Below are positions 30,515 to 36,236 of a stretch of 36,236 nt of DNA, one piece after another. Position 1 is the stretch's first letter. Every line of letters begins with the position of its first letter. The stretch covers positions 1 through 36,236 of IMG/VR virus record IMGVR_UViG_3300025913_000015. One strand, given 5' to 3'. The notes beneath the pieces were generated by a model. The model was not told where the DNA came from. It worked only from the letters and a program-made list of their open reading frames with translations, and searched no databases. The position numbers were made by a program, and so were the translations under genes. The stretch comes from a virus.

Positions 30515-30532
30515 TTACCTGATTACAGGTAA
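30515..30532. promoter_or_regulatory. 18-bp palindrome, candidate operator
   Basis: TTACCTG and CAGGTAA form a perfect seven-base inverted repeat around ATTA. It lies in the divergent space between the winged-helix gene (minus) and the small membrane-protein gene (plus), where a Cro/CI-type protein such as the one at 30706-30996 could bind. I found no second copy. Confidence 0.5.
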
Positions 30533-30618
30533 AGGTATATTTTTATCAAGTGGAAACACAAATATATATAGCAAATTTTTTAAAAATGTTATATAAATTC
30601 CACCCAGGAGGTGTTGTC

Positions 30619-30759
30619 ATGTGCCAAAATTGCCCGGACGTATTTGAGGAGAACCTAATTCCCATAGAGGAAGAGGAATTGAAGTATGACTCCTTCCCAA
30701 CGAGCCTAATTGCTCTCTGGATCATGGTATTGGTTATCGTGTTCATCTGTTTCTACTGA
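30619..30759 (+). CDS. Single-pass membrane miniprotein (46 aa)
   Basis: The ATG at 30619 has AGGAGG eight bases upstream, far better than the Met 23 codons earlier. The N-terminal half is acidic with a CQNC pair (CPDVFEENLIPIEEEE). The C-terminal half is one hydrophobic span (TSLIALWIMVLVIVFICFY) running to the end, as in tail-anchored phage miniproteins. The last 54 bases are antisense to the end of the XRE regulator gene. It may act in superinfection exclusion or as a lysis-related peptide; this is speculation from topology. Confidence 0.65.
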   Translation: MCQNCPDVFEENLIPIEEEELKYDSFPTSLIALWIMVLVIVFICFY

Positions 30760-30996
30760 CTTTTCGGGAGTGTGGGACAAAGTGGTCCCTCTCTTCCGGA
30801 TTAGATCCTCAGCTTTCACTTGCCCATTCGTAGCTTTTTCTATCGCTCTAGCTAGACGTTTTCCTGCAGGTCGTCTCCCATGCATCACCTCGGAAATCTG
30901 GTTAGATGTGTAATCTATCTGCTTGGCAAATTCTTTTAATTGAATCTTATTTAAGAACAGGAAAGTCCTCAGATCCATATTTACCATGATTTGCAT
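30706..30996 (-). CDS. Cro/CI-type (XRE) transcriptional regulator (96 aa)
   Basis: Residues ~15-60 form a lambda-repressor-like helix-turn-helix: LKEFAKQIDYTSNQISEVMH, then GRRPAGKRLARAIEKATNGQ, then VKAEDL. The C-terminus is short and polar, without the cleavable dimerisation domain of large CI repressors, so it is Cro-sized. AAGGA lies seven bases before the ATG at 30996. Its promoter (31035-31063) is back-to-back with the recT promoter, a classic switch layout. Confidence 0.85.
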   Translation of the reverse strand: MQIMVNMDLRTFLFLNKIQLKEFAKQIDYTSNQISEVMHGRRPAGKRLARAIEKATNGQVKAEDLIRKRGTTLSHTPEKSVETDEHDNQYHDPESN

Positions 30997-31034
30997 ACAT
31001 TTTCCTTTGTAATGATTTTTTTCTTACGTCTTTA

Positions 31035-31063
31035 AATTTATCACATATTCACTTTTCACTCAA
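31035..31063 (-). promoter_or_regulatory. Promoter of the XRE regulator gene
   Basis: TTGAGT (31063-31058) and TAAATT (31040-31035) are spaced by 17 bases, about 40 bases upstream of the regulator's ATG. Its -35 box is only 24 bases from the -35 box of the divergent recT promoter. Confidence 0.5.
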
Positions 31064-31087
31064 GGATTATCATTCAGAATTTTCCTG

Positions 31088-31116
31088 TTGACTTAAAATT
31101 CACGGTTATGTTAAAT
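31088..31116 (+). promoter_or_regulatory. Promoter of the recT leader RNA
   Basis: TTGACT (31088-31093) and TTAAAT (31111-31116) are spaced by 17 bases. The preceding and following bases (GTTGACTTAAAAT) are identical to those at the capsid-gene promoter at 15411. Confidence 0.6.
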
Positions 31117-31145
31117 TTAATACGTAAAGGCAAGCAAGGAAACGT

Positions 31146-31239
31146 GGTGACCGGCGACCAAACCGGCACGGAGTACGGCAAGTCGGTTACCAAAAGAAGT
31201 GCCGCCTCCTCTGAACTGCTAGTAAAAAATAGGCGGCAC
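31146..31239 (+). ncRNA. Structured recT leader RNA with two stems
   Basis: Stem 1 joins 31146-31155 and 31182-31191 (ten pairs, two of them G-U on the plus-strand RNA only). Stem 2 joins GTGCCGCCT (31199-31207) and AGGCGGCAC (31231-31239), nine perfect pairs. A run of seven T follows at 31249-31255, just before the recT ribosome site. It could be an attenuator, protein-binding leader or small RNA. It matches no riboswitch class I know. Confidence 0.6.
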
Positions 31240-31269
31240 TATCAACAATTTTTTTAAGGATGATGTAAT

Positions 31270-32157
31270 ATGAAAGCAAACAACAACCACAACGGAAATC
31301 ATATGAATAAATCTATTTGTGTACAAGAAGGTCACTTTACTCCTCAGCAAATGGATATTCTCAAGAATACAATCTGCAAAGGAGTCTCTCATGAGGAATT
31401 CGAAGTATTTTTAATGGCCTGCGTAAAAACAAAGCTCGATCCCTTTATGCGACAAATTTATGCAGTTAAACGGAGAGGAAAAAAGCCTGATGGCACATGG
31501 GGTGAGACAATGACGATTCAGACGGGGATTGATGGATATCGTCTGATCGCTGAAAGGACTGATCGATATGCGCCTGGTCAGGAGCCTACATACACCTACG
31601 ACCAAAATGGAAAGCTGTTGTCCGCTACCGCTTATGTTAAAAAGATGACGGTAGACGGAATGTGGCACTTGGTCAGTGCGAGTGCTTATATCGATGAGTA
31701 CTGTCAGAGAACAAAAGAAGGTCAGCCAATGGGGATGTGGTCGACTATGCCTAGGACTATGCTGGCTAAATGCGCTGAGGCACAAGCTCTCCGTAAGGCG
31801 TTTCCTGCAGAAATGTCAGGCGTTTACACCAAGGAGGAGATGACACAAGCGGATATAGAAGTTAGAACATATCCTCAATCTCCTCCTTTGTCTGAAAAAA
31901 TGAGTTTGGAACAGGCTCAGGATCTGACTATGATCCTTGATGAATGCGATGAGGGGTATCAGAAGTGGTTTTACGGATATATCCTGCAGAAGTTCGGGTC
32001 TCAAAAAATGACTGACATGCCTGCAGATCTATATGACAAAATGAAAAAGGCCGCTACAACAAATATGGATGCGAATCACGCACGTCAGCGTGAGTTCTAC
32101 AAACAACCCAAGGAAGATCAATTCGAAGCTGAACAACTAGTAGAGGCAGCTATATGA
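31270..32157 (+). CDS. recT: RecT/Bet family single-strand annealing recombinase (295 aa)
   Basis: The family signature is clear: FTPQQMDILKNTICKGVSHE, FEVFLMACVKTKLDPFMRQI, then YAVKR, MTIQTGIDGYRLIAERT, and a middle with MWSTMPRTMLAKCAEAQALR and KAFPAEMSGVYTKEEM. It anneals complementary single strands during phage recombination and replication. No RecE-type or lambda-Exo-type nuclease is next to it. AAGGA lies nine bases before the ATG at 31270; the Met 11 codons on (31303) is an alternative. The C-terminal ~100 residues are less conserved and helical. Confidence 0.92.
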   Translation: MKANNNHNGNHMNKSICVQEGHFTPQQMDILKNTICKGVSHEEFEVFLMACVKTKLDPFMRQIYAVKRRGKKPDGTWGETMTIQTGIDGYRLIAERTDRYAPGQEPTYTYDQNGKLLSATAYVKKMTVDGMWHLVSASAYIDEYCQRTKEGQPMGMWSTMPRTMLAKCAEAQALRKAFPAEMSGVYTKEEMTQADIEVRTYPQSPPLSEKMSLEQAQDLTMILDECDEGYQKWFYGYILQKFGSQKMTDMPADLYDKMKKAATTNMDANHARQREFYKQPKEDQFEAEQLVEAAI

Positions 32158-32318
32158 CCGCGGATGAGGTTGTACAACAATTGAAAGAAAACGCCTCAGA
32201 ATGGCTAGAGATGACCGAGGACCCCACCGCTTTGCTGGTGGGGATCTTAGCTAACAAGATAGTTTCATTGTATGATCAGGTTGAATACCTAGAAAAAAGA
32301 CTTAAGACAGTGAGGTAA
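32154..32318 (+). CDS. Small coiled-coil protein coupled to recT (54 aa)
   Basis: This short frame overlaps the recT stop as ATGA and ends with TAA at 32318. The product is acidic and helical (TADEVVQQLKENASEWLEMT, then KIVSLYDQVEYLEKRLKTV), likely a coiled coil. It could be a RecT accessory. A hairpin (CCCCACC/GGTGGGG, 32222-32243) lies within it. Confidence 0.6.
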   Translation: MTADEVVQQLKENASEWLEMTEDPTALLVGILANKIVSLYDQVEYLEKRLKTVR

Positions 32319-32331
32319 ATAATAGAATGGT

Positions 32332-32365
32332 GTGGGGAGGAAGTGCACGTTACTCACCTCCCCAC
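32332..32365. terminator. Hairpin between convergent recT operon and minus-strand genes
   Basis: GTGGGGAGG (32332-32340) and CCTCCCCAC (32357-32365) form a nine-base perfect stem with a 16-base loop. It sits 14 bases after the stop of the 54-residue gene and 20 bases from the stop of the convergent 48-residue gene. No uridine run follows, so it may be a transcription or decay barrier rather than a classical terminator. Confidence 0.5.
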
Positions 32366-32384
32366 TCTCGGATCTACCGAGGAC

Positions 32385-32531
32385 TTATATGGATTCTATA
32401 CATCTTGAATGGTCGTAGCTGTCTCCAGAAAACCAATACCGACCACATGAGCAAGAGAACTTCTTCATCTTCTTACTGAAGCGGAAATCATATCCGTCGA
32501 ATGAGACTACGTGTTCAGTATCAGTATTCAT
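32385..32531 (-). CDS. Small cysteine-containing protein (48 aa)
   Basis: The ATG at 32531 overlaps the end of the upstream 60-residue gene by 11 bases. The product (EHVVSFDGYDFRFSKKMKKF, then SCSCGRYWFSGDSYDHSRCI) has Cys and His residues that could bind one zinc. The larger frame that starts at 32657 overlaps the neighbour out of frame and is less likely. Function unknown. Confidence 0.5.
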   Translation of the reverse strand: MNTDTEHVVSFDGYDFRFSKKMKKFSCSCGRYWFSGDSYDHSRCIESI

Positions 32532-32703
32532 GAGCTTTTTTGGCTCTTCGTTGCATATCTTTGGCTGCTGAGACGGCTTCTCGCTTCTCGGTTCTGTCAT
32601 GCTTCTTCTCGACTTTAGAGGTTGCATGTTTAGCTTCACTGGAATAGTGTTTAGCATCTTTCATTAGCGCTGAAGCGGCTTTTTTCATGATCTTTTTGTG
32701 CAT
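32521..32703 (-). CDS. Small basic protein (60 aa)
   Basis: Very lysine-rich helical protein (KKIMKKAASALMKDAKHYSS, TSKVEKKHDRTEKREAVSAA). AGGTG lies four bases before the ATG at 32703. Its charge suggests nucleic acid binding. It is coupled with the 48-residue gene and divergent from the two-gene membrane unit at 32814. Confidence 0.55.
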   Translation of the reverse strand: MHKKIMKKAASALMKDAKHYSSEAKHATSKVEKKHDRTEKREAVSAAKDMQRRAKKAHEY

Positions 32704-32813
32704 TTCACACCTATAAAATTTTCTAGATAATAGTTGTTAAGTTTTTTTTTGCATAGATATTTTAACGACAAAATCATAATCTGGTAAAAATTTATCACTA
32801 CACTGGAGACGCT

Positions 32814-33323
32814 ATGCAAGCTGTTATGGATCCAAGACAGATGCCTAGAGAGGCCTTGGAGACTGAAGTAACTACTCTGAGACGAAGAGATCATCTTAGC
32901 AGATTTCAAGCTGAGGCTCTTCAGAGAATATCTAATATAGCTGTGCAAGCAACATCGCAAACTCCAAGACATCTGACAGGTAGTCGTCTAGTGGCATTTA
33001 AACAAAAGGTAGTGCAGTTATCAAAAAATCTGGTTGATGCCGTTGTAAACATAGCTGAGGTTGGAAAGAATTCCGTGATTTCGGCTGTCAGAGCAATGTG
33101 CAAGCTGGCCCTTGACATAGCAAATTTTATCTATGATAATTTTACCGAAATAATAGCGACAGCAGCTCTGTCATTGGGTATATGTGTTCTAGTATTTGAT
33201 ACCGTTATTTTGGGTGGCATGGTGCTGTCAGCGGCTGGGATAGCAGCTCCTGCAGCAGCAGCGGTAGGAGGAGTTACAGCAGCCTTAGACTTTGCACAAA
33301 TTAACAATCTAGCAGGCTTTTGA
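32814..33323 (+). CDS. Two-span membrane protein, unknown (169 aa)
   Basis: The N-terminal ~105 residues are charged and helical (ALETEVTTLRRRDHLSRFQA, VAFKQKVVQLSKNLVDAVVN). Two hydrophobic spans follow at ~111-128 (TEIIATAALSLGICVLVF) and ~131-156 (VILGGMVLSAAGIAAPAAAA). GGAG lies five bases before the ATG at 32814. Its stop overlaps the next start (TGATG). A lysis, exclusion or inner-membrane role is possible; no holin family is recognised. Confidence 0.65.
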   Translation: MQAVMDPRQMPREALETEVTTLRRRDHLSRFQAEALQRISNIAVQATSQTPRHLTGSRLVAFKQKVVQLSKNLVDAVVNIAEVGKNSVISAVRAMCKLALDIANFIYDNFTEIIATAALSLGICVLVFDTVILGGMVLSAAGIAAPAAAAVGGVTAALDFAQINNLAGF

Positions 33324-33916
33324 TGGGACCGACAAATAAACCACAACTGAGTGACAAATCTGCTAACTTCGAAATGTCATGCTCTCCTGCTGCTAAGGGG
33401 GAGGAGCAAGAGAGCGACATAAATGCGCGAATGAGGCTAGCCGCACAGTGTATTGAGGAATATCGTAGGATAACAGCAGAACAGCAACAGGCGAATGATA
33501 GTAATCAGGAAGAGATGGCACGAGCTGCGGAGATACTAGAAAACTGCGTCCATACCATCGAAAGATTAGATAATGAAGTAAGAAGGTTGAGAAACGAAAG
33601 GACAATCTTAGGGCTATTGGGAGATGCAGTTACGAATATGACTGAATCTATTTTTTTTTTTTTATGGCGCATATGTGTTGCCCCTGTACAATGGGCTGCT
33701 CGGCCGTTTCCGAAAGCGATCCACATAGTACGAACAGCAATCATAATCGGGATATCGCATGTCGTGAGATTATGGGACAAGATTACGATGGTGTGCAGAA
33801 ATATATTGAGAATCGGTCGACGCGTATTAAAAAGAGAGAAGATTCACCAAAGAGTACCCAACCGAGTCAGGATTAGAAGGTCTCATCGGCGTAAAATAAA
33901 TGTGTCTATTTCTTAG
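33323..33916 (+). CDS. Coiled-coil and hydrophobic protein with Arg-rich tail, T13 tract in gene (197 aa)
   Basis: The start is ATG at 33323, coupled to the previous stop. Residues ~25-95 are a charged coiled coil (MARAAEILENCVHTIERLDN). Next come two hydrophobic segments (GDAVTNMTESIFFFLWRICV; HIVRTAIIIGISHVVRLWD). The last ~40 residues are strongly Arg/Lys-rich (KREKIHQRVPNRVRIRRSHR). A run of 13 T (33651-33663) encodes the IFFFL stretch; a one-base slip there would cut off the tail. It converges on the gene at 33906. Confidence 0.6.
   Translation: MGPTNKPQLSDKSANFEMSCSPAAKGEEQESDINARMRLAAQCIEEYRRITAEQQQANDSNQEEMARAAEILENCVHTIERLDNEVRRLRNERTILGLLGDAVTNMTESIFFFLWRICVAPVQWAARPFPKAIHIVRTAIIIGISHVVRLWDKITMVCRNILRIGRRVLKREKIHQRVPNRVRIRRSHRRKINVSIS
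33651..33663. repeat. Homopolymer of 13 T inside a coding sequence
   Basis: The longest single-base run noted in the window. It lies in the 197-residue gene before its Arg-rich tail. It may cause polymerase or ribosome slippage, or be a sequencing weak point. Confidence 0.7.
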
Positions 33917-34145
33917 GTATTCGGGCCCCTGCTTGTCTCGCTTCGCTCAGAGCTATGGCTACCGCTTGTTTTCGATTTGATACAGGGGCTTTACTTTTTC
34001 CTGAATGCAATGTCCCTTGCTTATATTCCTCCATCACCGTCGCTATCTTGGTCTTTGGATCTTTAATTTTAGATCTCTTCTTAGATCCCTCTCCAGGAAG
34101 GTCTGGGTGCTTCATAGCAGATTTTGAATGCTGTTGTTTTTTCAT
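33906..34145 (-). CDS. DUF6496-like small basic protein (79 aa)
   Basis: The C-terminal half reads ATVMEEYKQGTLHSGKSKAP then VSNRKQAVAIALSEARQAG, close to the DUF6496 pattern (VMxEFKxGxLHSGS...KQAIAIALSEA). The N-terminal half is lysine-rich. Such proteins are frequent in phages and bacteria, of unknown function. The start overlaps the stop of the 127-residue tail gene (ATGA). It ends the tail-gene run that crosses the circle junction. Confidence 0.75.
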   Translation of the reverse strand: MKKQQHSKSAMKHPDLPGEGSKKRSKIKDPKTKIATVMEEYKQGTLHSGKSKAPVSNRKQAVAIALSEARQAGARIPKK

Positions 34146-34525
34146 ATTTCATATCCAAAGATGTATACCTTTTGTGTGTCTGTAGTTGCCGTAGGGTCTC
34201 CTGATGTAACGTTGACCCTAAACGCGGTAGAGGCGGGAAGGACTATTTGAGGAGTACCTCCGCCTGGGAATCCTGATTGATCAACCTGACCAGTGGAGTT
34301 AACGTTAGAGCTTCCAGCCATGACGAAGTCATCATAATTCGGGCCGGTCCATCCGTAGTTAGCTAAGAAGTTTCCTATCACACCGCTAACATCTACGCCG
34401 TAGTATGTAATTCCAACAATCACCATGGCCGATTGACTGGTGAATAGGGTTGTCACTCCGGTATTCAGGAAGTTGATAGATGTTTGGGACAGGACCTGTA
34501 TGGTTTTTGGCGCTTTGTAAGACAT
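34142..34525 (-). CDS. Small tail-region virion protein (127 aa)
   Basis: Beta-rich soluble protein (TSINFLNTGVTTLFTSQSAM, VLPASTAFRVNVTSGDPTAT) ending KVYIFGYEI. It is layout-wise similar to the 115-residue protein at 309-656, a small beta protein that follows a fibre gene. AGG lies a few bases before the ATG at 34525. It is likely a tail accessory; no named family. Confidence 0.68.
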   Translation of the reverse strand: MSYKAPKTIQVLSQTSINFLNTGVTTLFTSQSAMVIVGITYYGVDVSGVIGNFLANYGWTGPNYDDFVMAGSSNVNSTGQVDQSGFPGGGTPQIVLPASTAFRVNVTSGDPTATTDTQKVYIFGYEI

Positions 34526-34530
34526 ATTAC

Positions 34531-35436
34531 CTAAGGTCTAATCATTATTATTGTTCCATTACTTCCTGTACCACCAATAACCCCTGAACCTTGTGGATTA
34601 CCAGGTGTTCCATGGTTGGCGTCGATCGTTTGACCTGCAATAGCTCCATTAACAATAGACCTAGACACTACTATCACAAGTCCTCCTCCACCAGCTCCTC
34701 CTCCACCACAGTTTGTCCCTGACGCTGGCGATCCTCCGTTACCCCCTCTAGCTTGTATTGCTCCCGTCCCTGCTATGTTGTAGGCTGAAACTATGACCAT
34801 TCCACCACCACCTCCGCCGCCTCCTCCTGCGACGGCTCCGTCTCCTCCACCTCCACCACCTCCTGTCCCTCCCTGCGCTCTGACTGCAGTTCCAGCACCA
34901 TTAAAAGTGTATCCTAGAGATGCGAAAGGTAGGAACCTTAAAACTGAAGAAGTCGCAGCAGGTGTGGTTTGAGTACCGGAATTCCCTCCTCCACTTCCTC
35001 CAGCTCCTCCATTACCTCCAGCTCCTCCATATGACGATACGGTAGCCGCTGTGTTTATTCCTGGACTTCCTGCGCCAGTGGCCCCAGCTCCTCCTGCCGT
35101 CCCTAAAGCTCCTGTTGTAGTTCCAGAGTTAATAGTAGAGTTGGTGTTTTGAAGAATAGCTCCTGCCGTGCCTGCTGCTGCTCCATTGTTTCCGTTGTGT
35201 GATATGGTTCCATTATTTGTTAGTGTTCCATTACAAAATATCCTAAACCCATTAGAATTGATTGTGACACCATTATTTATCGTAGAAGAAGCCAATAAGA
35301 GATCTCTAGCTAGAGTATAAACGTTCGCACTAGGGGTGAGTCCCAAAATAACAGTGGTACCGTCGAATGTCACTGAGCCGTCAGATCCATCCCCACAGAC
35401 TCCTACAGATCCAGGTGTAGGTGTGTTGTAAGCCAT
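34531..35436 (-). CDS. Glycine-rich tail protein, adhesin-like (301 aa)
   Basis: The N-terminal ~90 residues form beta-helix-like turns (NNGVTINSNGFRIFCNGTLT). The rest is dominated by glycine runs (GGAGGNGGAGGSGGGNSG; GGTGGGGGGGDGAVAGGG), separated by short hydrophobic strands (MVIVSAYNIAGTG; GLVIVVSRSIVNG). Polyglycine bundles of this kind are known from phage receptor-binding adhesins such as the S16/T2 gp38 type. AGAGG lies a few bases before the ATG at 35436. Its place next to the YadA-head-like fibre gene supports a receptor-binding or fibre-tip role. Confidence 0.78.
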   Translation of the reverse strand: MAYNTPTPGSVGVCGDGSDGSVTFDGTTVILGLTPSANVYTLARDLLLASSTINNGVTINSNGFRIFCNGTLTNNGTISHNGNNGAAAGTAGAILQNTNSTINSGTTTGALGTAGGAGATGAGSPGINTAATVSSYGGAGGNGGAGGSGGGNSGTQTTPAATSSVLRFLPFASLGYTFNGAGTAVRAQGGTGGGGGGGDGAVAGGGGGGGGGMVIVSAYNIAGTGAIQARGGNGGSPASGTNCGGGGAGGGGLVIVVSRSIVNGAIAGQTIDANHGTPGNPQGSGVIGGTGSNGTIIMIRP

Positions 35437-35445
35437 ATATTCCTC

Positions 35446-36236
35446 TTAAACTATAGACCAAGTGGTTCCATTGTATATAACAGTTATGGATGCGTAGTTT
35501 GAGTTAATCACATATGTTGCAGAACCATCAATGTTAGAACCATTTCCTTGGACTGTTATATTATTAATGCTAGAAGTTCCAGATACATCTTTGATCACAT
35601 AGGTTCTTCCTGTTTCTGGAGCGGCTAAAAGGTTGATTATTCTTGCAGAGGTGGTATCTACCAAAATCAAGTAGTCTGTCGTTAACGCCGTATACGGGTA
35701 GGCTCCAGGTGTTGTAACTTTGACTATCCTTCCTGAACTAGTGCGTAAAACACCTGCTAGGTAACAGTCTGTTTGCTGGCCAGTAGAAGATCCCTGAGTC
35801 CCAATCCTGATAACGTTAGACTCTGATAATACTCCAACATTCCCAATACAAATATTAGATGACTCCGAGCTGGCATAGTTAGTACCTGCCCCAGAACCAA
35901 TCCCTATATTTATAATCCCAGTAGTTATATTCGAGAGTGCTGCTTCCCCGATTGCTGTGTTTGAACCTGCGTTAGCTGCTCCCGTAGTACAATGTGATAG
36001 AGCAGAATAACCTACCGCAGTATTTGAACTCCCCGTTGTTATATCCATTCCTGCAGATTGCCCTACACACGTATTATGAATGCCTGAAGTTAGAAACTTT
36101 AATGCTAGCGCTCCTACGGCTGTGTTGTTTGTTCCACTAGTCAAGTCGCTTAACGCAGTCAATCCAACTCCAACATTAAGAGTAGCTCCAGATATCAAGG
36201 TCCCAGCGCTACCCATTAATAAATTGCTTAGTCCAA
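35446..36236 (-). CDS. Tail fibre protein with YadA-head-like repeats, C-terminal part (starts at 293)
   Basis: This is the rest of the junction-spanning gene; the copy from 36110 on repeats 1-127. Residues ~75-190 of the joined protein are repeats of the form (N/H)NTAVGxxALxxxTTG (TNNTAVGALALKFLTSG, SSNTAVGYSALSHCTTG, SNTAIGEAALSNITTG), the left-handed beta-roll pattern of YadA-type heads found in many phage fibres. The C-terminal ~110 residues are a different beta domain (TTDYLILVDTTSARIINLLA, YVIKDVSGTSSINNITVQGN). The C-terminal domain is typical of fibre tips. Ten bases separate its stop from the next start. Confidence 0.82.
   Translation of the reverse strand, partial: GLSNLLMGSAGTLISGATLNVGVGLTALSDLTSGTNNTAVGALALKFLTSGIHNTCVGQSAGMDITTGSSNTAVGYSALSHCTTGAANAGSNTAIGEAALSNITTGIINIGIGSGAGTNYASSESSNICIGNVGVLSESNVIRIGTQGSSTGQQTDCYLAGVLRTSSGRIVKVTTPGAYPYTALTTDYLILVDTTSARIINLLAAPETGRTYVIKDVSGTSSINNITVQGNGSNIDGSATYVINSNYASITVIYNGTTWSIV
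36110..36236. repeat. Terminal direct repeat, right copy (circular assembly overlap)
   Basis: Exact copy of bases 1-127. Removing one copy closes the circle in frame inside the tail-protein gene that runs from 293 backwards through the junction to 35446. Confidence 0.93.

Noticed and set aside
31142-31195. tRNA gene in the recT leader
   Set aside because: The stem-loop lacks a cloverleaf, an anticodon arm and a TTCRA loop. No tRNA was recognised anywhere in the window.

Overview
The window is the complete genome of a tailed bacteriophage (Caudoviricetes, short-tailed podovirus type), assembled as a circle. Its first and last 127 bases are identical and fall inside one tail-protein gene that reads straight through when the ends are joined, giving a circle of 36,109 bp. 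Most genes lie on the minus strand in tight overlapping runs (ATGA, TAATG and TGATG junctions) with Shine-Dalgarno (SD) sites. The promoters that can be read are of sigma-70 type, so the host is a bacterium. I cannot name the host.

Virion region (about 34.1 kb, through the circle junction, to 22.4 kb; minus strand). In transcription order this holds DUF3310, terS, terL, a 606-bp non-coding tract, portal, small basic and His-rich proteins, scaffold-like protein, an HNH endonuclease lodged in the capsid-gene leader, an N4-gp56-type major capsid protein, paralogous beta-rich virion proteins, a head-tail adaptor, a large tail-hub protein, tail/fibre proteins, three ejection-type proteins, a KTSC-domain protein, a long beta-repeat fibre, a second fibre with YadA-head-like repeats (spans the junction), and a glycine-rich tail protein.

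Early and metabolic region (about 22.4-32.7 kb). This holds small unknown proteins, an RNA ligase, a small serine recombinase, a DUF551/HAD 3'-phosphatase fusion, a ParB-like protein, a RusA-like resolvase and a replication initiator with lambda-O-like iterons inside its coding sequence. It also holds a winged-helix protein, a Cro/CI-type (XRE) regulator and, divergently, RecT with a structured leader RNA. The ligase and phosphatase suggest RNA repair against host anticodon nucleases. The XRE regulator with divergent recT looks like a genetic switch. I found no classical integrase and no recognisable endolysin.

The most unusual element is the tract at 20162-20767, between the convergent 3' ends of terL and a plus-strand gene. 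There the dinucleotide GG recurs every five bases, in phase, over three blocks (about 63 of 89 positions by hand count), while the other three bases vary freely. The minus-strand transcript of this tract would be C-rich and G-poor with CC every 5 nt. Other notable features are hairpins that enclose or abut the ribosome-binding sites of several minus-strand genes, a structured recT leader, a small antisense gene resembling the C-terminal domain of RNA polymerase alpha, and shared beta-barrel repeats in three virion proteins.
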